64,000 nucleotides of DNA from Stenotrophomonas rhizophila (GTDB lineage Bacteria; Pseudomonadota; Gammaproteobacteria; Xanthomonadales; Xanthomonadaceae), in the NCBI RefSeq assembly GCF_000661955.1, contig NZ_CP007597.1, forward strand, positions 3,438,031-3,502,030, read 5' to 3'. Below, one piece after another: positions 44,552-53,205 of the stretch (its first letter is position 1; every line of letters begins with the position of its first letter). The position numbers and the translations under genes were made by a program. The notes beneath the pieces were generated by a model that was not told the origin of the DNA, searched no databases, and saw nothing but the letters and a program-made list of their open reading frames with translations.

Positions 44552-45190
44552 ATGAACGAACAAGACTGGCGCCGCCTCCTCACCGATCTCAATCAAGCAT
44601 GTCTCACCAGCATCCCGTACATCGTGGCGAACCCTCCCCCTGAGTTGGGGATGCAGCAGTTTGTCGACCGGCACTCAAACAGCGCAATGGCCCAGGTTGC
44701 GATTTCTGCGATGGCCGGGCACGCTACCTGGCTTGGTATGCCGCCTGCAACGCAGGTGCAGATCACATCCGCCGAACAGCGGCTGGGCGTCACGCTGCCC
44801 TCTACCTACACCGCATTTCTTCGCGTTTCGAACGGCTTTCTCATGCCAGGCCAATCAACAAGCTCGATCCTGCCTGTAGAACTGATCGCGCACTTCGGCG
44901 ACGACCATGCAGACGTAGCACGGTTCTACCGAGAGACATTGGACACTTGGCCAGCTGAAGTGGACGACTACGTCCAGAATAGCCTTGAGGGCACGATCCA
45001 GCTTTCGGGCCCACCCAATCACCGCCCCGAATTCGTCCTTCTTGACCCACAGCAAAAGTCACCAAAGGGAGAGGTGGAGGTGGTGAAACTCGTTCATGAG
45101 GGCGCGGAATACATCGATGGTTTTGAGCAGTTCATGGAGCTCCAGCTCTTCTCAGTGAATTACGGCCTTCGCCTGTACCAGGAAAAATAG
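44552..45190 (+). CDS. SUKH (SMI1/KNR4) family protein, probable immunity
   Basis: 212 residues, cytosolic. Seen: AEQRLGVTLPSTYTAFLRVSNGF, the canonical SMI1/KNR4 opening, and LPVELIAHFGDD. SUKH proteins are frequent immunity proteins of bacterial polymorphic toxins. It starts 176 bases after the NucA/NucB gene and ends 2 bases before a second SUKH gene, with which it shares most motifs. Low GC like its neighbour. Confidence 0.88.
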   Translation: MNEQDWRRLLTDLNQACLTSIPYIVANPPPELGMQQFVDRHSNSAMAQVAISAMAGHATWLGMPPATQVQITSAEQRLGVTLPSTYTAFLRVSNGFLMPGQSTSSILPVELIAHFGDDHADVARFYRETLDTWPAEVDDYVQNSLEGTIQLSGPPNHRPEFVLLDPQQKSPKGEVEVVKLVHEGAEYIDGFEQFMELQLFSVNYGLRLYQEK

Positions 45191-45192
45191 AC

Positions 45193-45816
45193 ATGAGCGC
45201 CTTGTGGAAAGAGCTTCTTGTGGAGCTCAATGCAGTGGGACTCGAGAGGATCGAACGGGGCAAGGGTGACCCCATGGAGTACCACGGCCTTGAGCCGTTC
45301 ATCAACGCATTCCCAGACGCACCACTAGCCATGCTTGCATCAAAAGTTGGCCGTGAGGAACTGACATGGCTGGGTCAGAAGGGCGCAACACCCCAACAGA
45401 TCGCTGACGCTGAAGAGCGACTTGGATTTAGGTTCCCTGACAGCTACCGGGAGTTCCTCTTGGAGTCGAACGGCTTTCTAGTTCCTGGAACTTACTGTTG
45501 CGTCCTGCTTCCCGTGGAGCTGGTCCGAAAGTTCGGGGACGACAATGCGCAGATCGTCGCGATGTGGGCGAATGCGCACGCCAAGGACCCGCTACTTGAT
45601 ATCGAGGATGTGACCTATCGCATGGGCGACGCCATCCAGGTAACTGCTGAGCCTTCGGACTATGACTGGTTCGTCCTGTTCGACCCGATCAATGCGAGCC
45701 CCAAAGGCGAGCCATGGACGGTCATGTACAGCCGCCAGGGATATGACTGTGAGGAGACTTTTTTGGATCTCATCCAGGAGCTCGTCAGCTCCTACCAAGC
45801 AAGCTTTCGCAGATGA
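45193..45816 (+). CDS. SUKH (SMI1/KNR4) family protein, tandem copy
   Basis: 207 residues. Seen: AEERLGFRFPDSYREFLLESNGF and LPVELVRKFGDD, in the same order as the preceding gene, plus TWLG before the domain in both. Clearly arose by tandem duplication and diverged. Likely an immunity or orphan immunity protein (inference). Two bases separate it from the first copy. Confidence 0.88.
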   Translation: MSALWKELLVELNAVGLERIERGKGDPMEYHGLEPFINAFPDAPLAMLASKVGREELTWLGQKGATPQQIADAEERLGFRFPDSYREFLLESNGFLVPGTYCCVLLPVELVRKFGDDNAQIVAMWANAHAKDPLLDIEDVTYRMGDAIQVTAEPSDYDWFVLFDPINASPKGEPWTVMYSRQGYDCEETFLDLIQELVSSYQASFRR

Positions 45817-46113
45817 AAGACCCACAACTGTGACCCATGAGGCGGCGTTGGTGATCGGCTCATCCACCTAAACCTGGCGTTCGCTTCTGATCGAACTTAA
45901 CCAACGTTGCCAGGAGATCATCCCGCACGCTCTGGCCCCTCCTCCGCTGGGACTCGGGATGACCAAGATGATAGAGCGGTATCCAAGCGGCAGTATGACC
46001 CTGCTTGCTGTAGACACACGAAGGAACTGACCACGTAGTTGGCATGGACGCCGTAGGGAGCACCAGAGGCCGAGCAACACCTCGGCCTCGAACTACCGAA
46101 GCGTTACCCGGCA
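45817..46113. other. Intergenic region with nothing recognised
   Basis: 297 bases between the second SUKH gene and the UPF0145 gene, which converge here. Open frames exist on both strands, but none has a family match, ribosome binding site or island-like codon use. May be eroded coding sequence. Confidence 0.4.
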
Positions 46114-46497
46114 CTACAACCGCACCGGCTCCACCACCACCGCCGTGCCGTAACACAGCACCTCGGTAAGACCGGTCATCACATCGGTAGCGTCATAGCG
46201 CATCGCGATGATCGCGTTCGCCCCCAGCATCCGCGCGTGCTTGGCCATGTCGCGGTAGGTCTCTTCCCGGGCCTGTTCGCACAGCTCCGTGTAGATGGTG
46301 ATGTTGCCCCCGAAGATCGTCTGCAACCCACCCAGAAAATTGCCGACGATGGAACGCGAGCGCACCGTGATGCCGCGCACCACGCCCAGGCTGCGCACGA
46401 CCCGGAAGCCCGGCAGTTCCATTGCCGTGGTGACCATCGAATCGTCGAGCCGCAGTGCGGGCGGACTCCGGGGTCCGCTGTTGTAAGGATCTGCCAT
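46114..46497 (-). CDS. YbjQ/UPF0145 family protein
   Basis: 127 residues from the ATG at 46497, RBS GGAG 7 bases before it. Seen: [21 protein letters not shown] and [17 protein letters not shown], diagnostic for the YbjQ family, a small decameric fold of unknown function. Starts 24 bases past the end of the small membrane-protein gene on the same strand. Confidence 0.9.
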   Translation of the reverse strand: MADPYNSGPRSPPALRLDDSMVTTAMELPGFRVVRSLGVVRGITVRSRSIVGNFLGGLQTIFGGNITIYTELCEQAREETYRDMAKHARMLGANAIIAMRYDATDVMTGLTEVLCYGTAVVVEPVRL

Positions 46498-46521
46498 TGT
46501 TGTCTCCACTGAGAATAAGGG

Positions 46522-46932
46522 TCAGGGGTACTGGGGTGTGGTCCCGCGTGGCGGGGTCTTCCAGAACAGCCATAGGAGGGCAAGCACGCACAGCCACAAC
46601 AGCCCGCAGCCCAGGATGATGACCAATCTGAAGCCGAACTCGTTGTGCCCCACGCTGGGCCAGAATCGCCACGTGTCCACGCAGGCGATGTACACGCCAC
46701 CGAGCAGCACAGGCACGCCACACAGTATGCCGAGTGCGCGCGCCCAGCCGTGGCGGCGGAAGATGAGCAGCACGGCCAGCACCAGCGTTGCTACAAGCAG
46801 CAACGGCAATCCGACGAACACCGTCAGCATGCCCGGGAAGTCAGACGCCATCGCGGGCATGGGTGCCAGCGCGAGCCCCAGCCCCAGCGAACGCGCGGAT
46901 GTGCCAGCGCCCCGTTGCCCCCCGATGTTCAT
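46522..46932 (-). CDS. Small membrane protein, paralogue of the 41083 gene
   Basis: 136 residues from the ATG at 46932, identical in length to the 41083 protein. Seen: a signal-like start ending MASDFPGMLT and the central CVDTWRF motif, with matching hydrophobic segments. Function unknown. Upstream of the UPF0145 gene by 24 bases, probably co-transcribed. The two paralogues bracket the NucA/SUKH island. Confidence 0.75.
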   Translation of the reverse strand: MNIGGQRGAGTSARSLGLGLALAPMPAMASDFPGMLTVFVGLPLLLVATLVLAVLLIFRRHGWARALGILCGVPVLLGGVYIACVDTWRFWPSVGHNEFGFRLVIILGCGLLWLCVLALLWLFWKTPPRGTTPQYP

Positions 46933-46999
46933 TCTTGCCCCCAGGATGTTCGCGTCGCGCCATTTGAGCATGTCGCACGGCCACGGTGCAGCCCTGCCC

Positions 47000-48196
47000 T
47001 CATCGGATCGGGCGCGTGGTCACCAGTCCGTTGCCGGCCGCCCATTGGTGGATGTCGTCACGGCGGATGGCCGCCGCCATCAGTCCGGGGAAGGCATCGG
47101 GCGTACACGCGAATGACGGCACCCCAAGCGCGGCCAGCTGGCCCGCCAGATGCTGGTCGTAGGCAGGCGCCCCCTCGTCGCTGAGCGCAAGGAGCACGAT
47201 GAACTGCACGCCCGCCTCCACCAGTTCCAGCGCGCGCGCCAACAGCTTCTTCTCCACGCCGCCCTCGTACAGGTCCGAGATGAGCACCAGGATGGCACTG
47301 TGTGGCTCACGGATCTGGGCCTGGCAGTAGGTGACCGCGCGGTGGATGTCGGTGCCACCGCCCAGCTGCACACCAAACAGCAGATCCACCGGGTCATCCA
47401 GCTTCTCGCTCATGTCCACCACTTCGGTGTCAAACACCACCAGCTTGGTCGACACTGCCGGCAAGGAAGCCATCACGGCACCGAAGATGCTGGAATAGAC
47501 CACCGATGCGGCCATCGAACCGCTCTGGTCGATGCACAGCAGCACCTCGCGCTGCGGTTTGCGTGCCTTGCGCCCGTAGCCGATCAACGTCTCGGGCACC
47601 ACCGTGCGCAGCGCCGGTTGCCAGTGGCGCAGGTTGGCGCGGATGGTTCGGTTCCAGTCGATCTCCGCATGGCGCGGGCGGCGGTTGCGGCGCGCGCGAT
47701 CCAGCGCCCCGCTCACCGCCGAGCGCATCGGCTCTTCCAGCCGGCGCAGCAGGTCGTTGACCACGCTGCGTACCACCAGACGCGCGGTCTCCTTGGTCTC
47801 GGCCGGGATGACCCCGGACAACGCCACCAGGTTGGCCACCATGTGCACGTCAGGCTGGATGTTCTCCAGCATTTCCTTTTCCAGCAGCATCTGGCGCAGC
47901 TCGAGCCGCTGCAGCGCGTCACGCTGCATGACCTGCACCACCGACGCCGGGAAGTAGCGGCGGATGTCACCCAGCCAGCGCGCCACGTTCGGGGCCGAAC
48001 CGCCCCGCCCGCCGCGACGGGCCAGGCCGTTGGGACCGTGTGGCTCGTAAAGCGCGCCCAAGGCGGCATCCACGCCCTGCAGCCGTGCGCTCAGGGCGCC
48101 GCAGCTGGCGCTGCTTTCCTGGCCCAGGATCAGGCGCCAGCGCTCGGCACGCGTGGTCGGGACGGCCGAGGCGGCCGGATCGGTGAGCTCGCTCAT
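47000..48196 (-). CDS. VWA-domain protein of the YehL-type operon (YehP-like)
   Basis: 398 residues, cytosolic. Residues about 1-200 are helical; then a von Willebrand A domain with an intact MIDAS: Asp223-Gln-Ser-Gly-Ser (DQSGS), Thr in GGGTDIH and Asp in LISDLYEGG. MoxR-type ATPases work with VWA partners, which present or sense a metal-dependent substrate. Last gene of the five-gene run; overlaps the DUF5682 gene by 4 bases. E. coli YehP is the nearest named relative (inference from architecture). Confidence 0.88.
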   Translation of the reverse strand: MSELTDPAASAVPTTRAERWRLILGQESSASCGALSARLQGVDAALGALYEPHGPNGLARRGGRGGSAPNVARWLGDIRRYFPASVVQVMQRDALQRLELRQMLLEKEMLENIQPDVHMVANLVALSGVIPAETKETARLVVRSVVNDLLRRLEEPMRSAVSGALDRARRNRRPRHAEIDWNRTIRANLRHWQPALRTVVPETLIGYGRKARKPQREVLLCIDQSGSMAASVVYSSIFGAVMASLPAVSTKLVVFDTEVVDMSEKLDDPVDLLFGVQLGGGTDIHRAVTYCQAQIREPHSAILVLISDLYEGGVEKKLLARALELVEAGVQFIVLLALSDEGAPAYDQHLAGQLAALGVPSFACTPDAFPGLMAAAIRRDDIHQWAAGNGLVTTRPIR

Positions 48197-50556
48197 GCAT
48201 CCACTCCAAACAGTTCGCGCAGCATCGGCAACGCGCGCTCGGCGCGCGTGGTGTTCCAGGTGGATGCGACGACCGCTGCCGGGGCGGCCCCCACGCCGCG
48301 TTTCACGCGCTCGCCAAGGTCGCGGCGCTCGGCGGCCTCGAACTCGGCGAACGTGCGCCTTACCAGCGGCAGCACCTGCACCAGATGCTCATCGGTCAGC
48401 CCACAGACCCACGCGTCGATCAGGTGCCATACCGCATCATCGTGCAGCAGCACGGTCGCGTTGCGGTTGAGGAAGCCGTCCAGCCACTGGGCAGCCGGCA
48501 ACGGCTCGGCACCTGCCGACAACGCCCGCTGCAGCTGCAGGTCCACCTGCGTGCCATCCAGGTAGCCCGCATCGAGCAGCAGTCGCGTACCCGCGCCAGC
48601 CACCAGCGCACTGGTGGTGGTCGACAACGCAACAGTGGCCAGGCTGCGCCGCCAGGCCTGCTGGCCCGCCTCGTCGCCGCGCAGGGCGATCGCACGGTCG
48701 GCCGCCAACAGGGTCTCGCGCGCCTGCTCGGCGCGGCCGTCATCCAGATCACACAGGGCGATCGTCAGGCCGATGCAGGCCCGCTGCAGCATGCCGTCGA
48801 AGAGATGGGCCACCTGCTCGCCTTCGGTACGGCGCACGTTGCCATAGCGGTACACGTTGGCCAGGGACGGCAGGGCGTCCAGCAGCGTCAGCGGGTCGGC
48901 GTCGGTGGCCGCGCGTGCTTCCAGCTCGCTGGCGATGGCGCTGACCGCCTCGGGCAGGTTGGCCAGCAACACGCGGTCGACCAGCGCCGACAGCACCGAG
49001 AGCTGCGTGGCGTGGCGAGCCTCTTCCAGGGCACGTTGGCTGGCGGCAGCGGCCAGGGTCTGGCCGAGCCGGCTGGCATCGATCAGGTCGACCTGGAAGT
49101 GCGGTTGCCAGGCCAGCTGCCAGTACTCGTGGAACGTACCGCGTGCCGAATTACCCGCATGGGTCAACTGGCCCCACGGGATGTCCAGCAAGGCAAGGCG
49201 GTGCAGCAGATGGCTGCGCTGCAGGTCGGTGTCACCGCGCAGGTCCAGATCGAGGTTGCGGGCGAGCGCTTCGGGTTTGAGCCGCAGGCGCTTCTGCTGC
49301 GCTTCCAGGTCGCGCTGCAGCGGCACCACCGGCACGGCCGGCGGCACGCTGCCCAGTGCATCACCGAGCAACAGTCTGTCGCGGATCAGCTGCATGGGCG
49401 TGTCGTCGCCATTGCAGATGACGCTGCGGGTGGCATCGTTGATTTCTTCCAGGCCCGGCGCCGGCCGCTCGCGCATCGCCGCAAGCGTATCGGCCAACCG
49501 GGCCGCTTCGATCAGGTGTGCGGAAGAACAGTCGAGCCCGCTTTCACGCAGCAGGCCGGCCACGCGCGCGTACCAGCCGATGGCGCGCTGATGGCGCGCG
49601 CCGGCATTGCGCCAGAGGTGGTCATACCAGCCCGGCGCATCCACACCGGCGCCGTAGCCACTGCCGGCGCTGAGGTGACGGTAGGTCCACGGCACCCAGG
49701 TGGACTGGGTCTTGCGCTTGGGCATGCCCTTGAGGAGACGGTTGTCGGCGGTGACGCTGTGGGCCGCCAACGCGGCCGCGTCCAGTGCGGGCACGTGCCA
49801 GGCACCGCAGACCACGGCGATGCGCTGGTACTGCTTGCACGCTGCCCGGAGCCCGGCGCGCATGTGCGCCTCACGAATGGCGTCCTGCGCCGCCCGCGCG
49901 GAAGGCCGCGGCGGGGCGTGCGCGCGCACTTCGTGCATGGCCTCGGCGATCGCGGCAAACAGATCCTGACCATCGCCGCGCTCTTCGACCATGTGGTTCC
50001 ACCACGCCTCGCCGTCGCCATAGCCGGCCGCACGCGCCAGCCAGTCCAGCGGGTCGGACGGCAGCGGCGGATCCGCGTCGGTGGCCGGGGCCTCCTCAAG
50101 CGGCGCATCGGTCGATACTGCGGGCAGATCATCTGGGCCAGTGACGGCGGTGGTGTCCTCGGCCGTCGCAGCGTCCAGGTCGCCCTCGCCCTCCGCCATC
50201 GACGGGGCTTGTCCGGCCTTGGCTTGCTGCTGCCACTCCAGCGACAGCGCCGGGGGAACGTCGATGAACTGCACCGGCACGCCCGCCTCGCGCGCCCACT
50301 GCAGGGCCTGCCATTCCGGCGAGAACAGTGCATAGGGATGGAAGACCGCCAGCTGCGGGTCGTCCACGCTATAGGACAGCAGCGCCACCGGCGGCACCAT
50401 GGCCGGGTCGCTCACATGCGTGAGCAGCGCTTCGGTACCGGCCGGACCTTCGATCAGCACACAGTCCGGCTGCAGCGCATGCAGGGCGGCCAGCAGGCTG
50501 CGTGCGCAGCCCGGGCCGTGGTGGCGGACGCCAAACAGGGAAACGCTCTGGCTCAT
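48193..50556 (-). CDS. DUF5682 protein (YehM-like)
   Basis: 787 residues, large and soluble. Opens with GVRHHGPGCARSLLAALHALQPDCVLIEGPAGTEALLTHV in pieces (GVRHHGPG; DCVLIEGPAG), the signature of the DUF5682 family; a later VVCGAWHVPAL carries the second conserved His. An acidic low-complexity linker spans residues about 120-175. The RHHGPG plus EGP pattern resembles TraB-like metal-hydrolase folds, but activity is unproven. Separated by 9 bases from the AAA+ gene. Confidence 0.85.
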   Translation of the reverse strand: MSQSVSLFGVRHHGPGCARSLLAALHALQPDCVLIEGPAGTEALLTHVSDPAMVPPVALLSYSVDDPQLAVFHPYALFSPEWQALQWAREAGVPVQFIDVPPALSLEWQQQAKAGQAPSMAEGEGDLDAATAEDTTAVTGPDDLPAVSTDAPLEEAPATDADPPLPSDPLDWLARAAGYGDGEAWWNHMVEERGDGQDLFAAIAEAMHEVRAHAPPRPSARAAQDAIREAHMRAGLRAACKQYQRIAVVCGAWHVPALDAAALAAHSVTADNRLLKGMPKRKTQSTWVPWTYRHLSAGSGYGAGVDAPGWYDHLWRNAGARHQRAIGWYARVAGLLRESGLDCSSAHLIEAARLADTLAAMRERPAPGLEEINDATRSVICNGDDTPMQLIRDRLLLGDALGSVPPAVPVVPLQRDLEAQQKRLRLKPEALARNLDLDLRGDTDLQRSHLLHRLALLDIPWGQLTHAGNSARGTFHEYWQLAWQPHFQVDLIDASRLGQTLAAAASQRALEEARHATQLSVLSALVDRVLLANLPEAVSAIASELEARAATDADPLTLLDALPSLANVYRYGNVRRTEGEQVAHLFDGMLQRACIGLTIALCDLDDGRAEQARETLLAADRAIALRGDEAGQQAWRRSLATVALSTTTSALVAGAGTRLLLDAGYLDGTQVDLQLQRALSAGAEPLPAAQWLDGFLNRNATVLLHDDAVWHLIDAWVCGLTDEHLVQVLPLVRRTFAEFEAAERRDLGERVKRGVGAAPAAVVASTWNTTRAERALPMLRELFGVDA

Positions 50557-50565
50557 TGGCGTGGC

Positions 50566-51648
50566 TTAGGCGTGGTCACGGAAGGCGCGGTACAGGTCCT
50601 TCCACTCGCTGCGCTCCTTCACCACGGTCTCCAGATACTCGTTCCAGACCACCTGGTCCTGCACGGGGTCCTTGACGATGGCACCGATCATGCCGGCCGC
50701 CATGTCGGCCGGGCGCAGCACACCGTCGCCAAAATGGCCGGCCAGGGCCATGCCGTTGTTGATCACCGAAATCACCTCGGCCGTGGACAGCGTGGCCGTG
50801 GGCGATTTCAGCTTGGCCTTGCCGTCTTCGGTCATGCCGTTGCGCAGCTCGCGGAAAATGCGGACCACCCGTGCCACCTCCTGCAGCGCAGGCGGCTCGG
50901 CAGGCAGGTCCAGCGCCACGCCCATTTCGCCCACGCGCTTGGTCACGATCGCAATCTCGTCCTGCTCGCTGGACGGCACCGGCAGGATCACCGTGTTGAA
51001 GCGACGCTTGAGCGCGCTGGACAGCTCATTGACGCCCTTGTCGCGGTTGTTGGCCGTGGCAATCACGCTGAACCCACGCGTGGCCTGCACTTCCGAGCCC
51101 AACTCCGGAATCGGCAGGGTCTTTTCGGACAACACGGTGATCAGCGCGTCCTGCACGTCGGCCGGAATGCGGGTGAGTTCCTCGATGCGGGCAATCTTGC
51201 CCAGGCGCATCGCGTTCATCAGCGGGCTGGGAACCAGGGCGGCCTGGCTGGGCCCATGTGCCAGCAGCTGCGCATAGTTCCAGCCATAGCGGATCTGTTC
51301 CTCGCTGGTACCGGCCGTGCCCTGCACCAACAGCGTGGAGTCACCGCTGATGGCCGCGGTCATGTGTTCGGATACCCACGACTTGGCCGTGCCCGGCACG
51401 CCAAACAGCAGCAGCGCACGGTCGGTGGCGATGGTAGCCACCGCGATTTCCATCAGGCGCCGCTCACCGATGTACTTGGGACTGACCACGAAGCCGTTGT
51501 CGAGCGTGCCACCGATCAGGTAGGTCACCACCGCCCAGGGCGAGAGCTGCCAGTTGGCAGGCCGTTGGCGCTGGTCAAGGCGGCGCAGCTGATCCAGTTC
51601 TTCGGCGTATTGGTGTTCGGCGTGTTGGCGCAGGACGACAGTGCTCAT
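50566..51648 (-). CDS. MoxR-type AAA+ ATPase of the YehL-type operon
   Basis: 360 residues, AAA_5/MoxR subfamily. Seen: Walker A GVPGTAKS (83-90), a Walker B segment KIARIEEL with Glu156-Glu157 in place of the usual Asp-Glu, sensor 1 ATANNRDKG, and arginine finger region LKRRFN. Such ATPases act as chaperones that assemble or remodel metal-cofactor enzymes and complexes. Third gene of the operon, 18 bases after DUF5691. E. coli YehL is the closest type. Confidence 0.92.
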   Translation of the reverse strand: MSTVVLRQHAEHQYAEELDQLRRLDQRQRPANWQLSPWAVVTYLIGGTLDNGFVVSPKYIGERRLMEIAVATIATDRALLLFGVPGTAKSWVSEHMTAAISGDSTLLVQGTAGTSEEQIRYGWNYAQLLAHGPSQAALVPSPLMNAMRLGKIARIEELTRIPADVQDALITVLSEKTLPIPELGSEVQATRGFSVIATANNRDKGVNELSSALKRRFNTVILPVPSSEQDEIAIVTKRVGEMGVALDLPAEPPALQEVARVVRIFRELRNGMTEDGKAKLKSPTATLSTAEVISVINNGMALAGHFGDGVLRPADMAAGMIGAIVKDPVQDQVVWNEYLETVVKERSEWKDLYRAFRDHA

Positions 51649-51666
51649 CGTGGCTCCGGGTGAAGG

Positions 51667-53205
51667 TCAGAAGGAAGAATGCAGGGCGTGGCGCACTTCA
51701 ACGATGCGCAGCAGGTCATGCGCGCAGGCGCGCATGCTGTCGGTGGCGTCATCGGGCTGTGCGGGCAACAGAACGTGGGACAACACGCTGGGGTGCAGCA
51801 GGCTGGCCAGTTCCAGCAGCTGCTGGCGCAGCAGGTAGTCGTGGCGCAGGCGATCACTGGCGAAGCACGCACACACGCCCGGCACCAGGCGCGCGGAATA
51901 GTGCGCGGTGAGCGTTTCGCCCGGTGCGCATGAGCCCAGCACATCGCTGAGCATGCCTTCGCCAGCCAAGGCATCCAATGTGTCCGGCCAGTACTGTTCG
52001 CGCTGCAGTACCGGCAGCATCGCCAGCAGGCGTGGGGTGTGGGCGTGCAGGCTGCGGTCGTCCAGCATCGCCGCCAGCCACGCCGGCTGCGTGGCGTCGA
52101 CGCGTTCAAGCCAGCCGCGCTGCAGAGCGGCCTCCCAGTCGGTGCCCCGTGCAAAGGCCAACAGCTGCACCGGGGTCATCGAGGTGTGGCCGGTCCACCA
52201 GGCCAGCGGCAGCTGCCGCACCAACTGGTACAGCCACCACGCGCGCTCACCCAGATCGTCGTACTGGGGGCGCTTGGTTTCGATACCGGCGTCGGCCCAT
52301 TCCGGAGCAGCCGCCGTTGGTGCCTCGCATTCCCAGCTCGTCCTGCGAAGCAGACCACTGCGTTTAACCAGCAGCGGCTGCATCCATCCGGCAATGCGTT
52401 GCGCATGCGTCGAGGTCGGCAACTGCGCCAGCAACGGCCCCACCAGCGCGCGCACCTCGCGGCTGCGGTCCTTCAGCAGTGACTCCAGCAGCGGCGCATC
52501 TTCGGGCTCCAGCTGCGCGGGAAATGCGCCGACGAAATCGACACGCTCGCGCGCCGACATCGCTTTCAGGTGAGCCTGCAGGCGTTCGCGCGCCAGCGCC
52601 GGATCGGTGTGGCGGGTGTGTGCAAACCAGGCCAGACGCGTGTCATGCCGCGCGTCGTCCCACGCCAATGCCGTTTCATCTGCGGGGGTAGCCGCCTCGC
52701 CGACGGCATCGGCATGTGCGAACGCCCACGCCGGGTTGCAGGCTGCCAGCCACTGTCCTCGTACGCCGAGCACCGGCAGCAGGCGCATGCGCAGCGGCAC
52801 GCTGCGTGCGCCGGCGTCCAGCGCCTGCGGCAGAACGGCGTGCGGCAGCGTGCGCTGGTGTGCTGCAAGACGCAGGCAGGCCTCGTGGCGCAGCCGAACA
52901 TCGTGTCCCTGGGCAACCACGCTGCGCGCGAATACGGCGGCCAACAACGCGGTCCAGGGGTGCGCATCGGGTACGACCTGCGCATCGTCTGCCGCCGGCT
53001 CGCGGAGCAGCACGTCGTCCATGGCGCCCACCCGCACAGCCGCCAAGCCACAGGCGGCGATGGCACCGACCCCGCGGCTGTAGGTCAGCGCGGCATCATC
53101 GCCCGACCCGATCTGCTCCAGCAGTGTGCCAAGCGCGCCGTCCGCCTGGATCACCTGCGGGCGGTCGATGCCGAGCAGGGCCGGTTTCAACCACGCATCG
53201 CTCAT
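51667..53205 (-). CDS. DUF5691 protein
   Basis: 512 residues from the ATG at 53205, soluble, helical. Mostly Leu/Ala/Arg-rich repeats resembling HEAT-like helices; recognisable only by context and by the DUF5691-like GERAWWLYQLVRQLPLAWW and DAPLLESLLKDRSREVRALV stretches. Overlaps the SWIM gene start-to-stop (ATGA). Function unknown. Confidence 0.75.
   Translation of the reverse strand: MSDAWLKPALLGIDRPQVIQADGALGTLLEQIGSGDDAALTYSRGVGAIAACGLAAVRVGAMDDVLLREPAADDAQVVPDAHPWTALLAAVFARSVVAQGHDVRLRHEACLRLAAHQRTLPHAVLPQALDAGARSVPLRMRLLPVLGVRGQWLAACNPAWAFAHADAVGEAATPADETALAWDDARHDTRLAWFAHTRHTDPALARERLQAHLKAMSARERVDFVGAFPAQLEPEDAPLLESLLKDRSREVRALVGPLLAQLPTSTHAQRIAGWMQPLLVKRSGLLRRTSWECEAPTAAAPEWADAGIETKRPQYDDLGERAWWLYQLVRQLPLAWWTGHTSMTPVQLLAFARGTDWEAALQRGWLERVDATQPAWLAAMLDDRSLHAHTPRLLAMLPVLQREQYWPDTLDALAGEGMLSDVLGSCAPGETLTAHYSARLVPGVCACFASDRLRHDYLLRQQLLELASLLHPSVLSHVLLPAQPDDATDSMRACAHDLLRIVEVRHALHSSF

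Noticed and set aside
45860..46156. 98-codon open frame in the gap after the SUKH genes
   Set aside because: No ribosome binding site, no family and poor composition; listed as an intergenic region.
46114..46497. Immunity protein linked to the NucA gene
   Set aside because: The protein is a clear YbjQ/UPF0145 member and lies on the other strand; position alone does not justify an immunity call.
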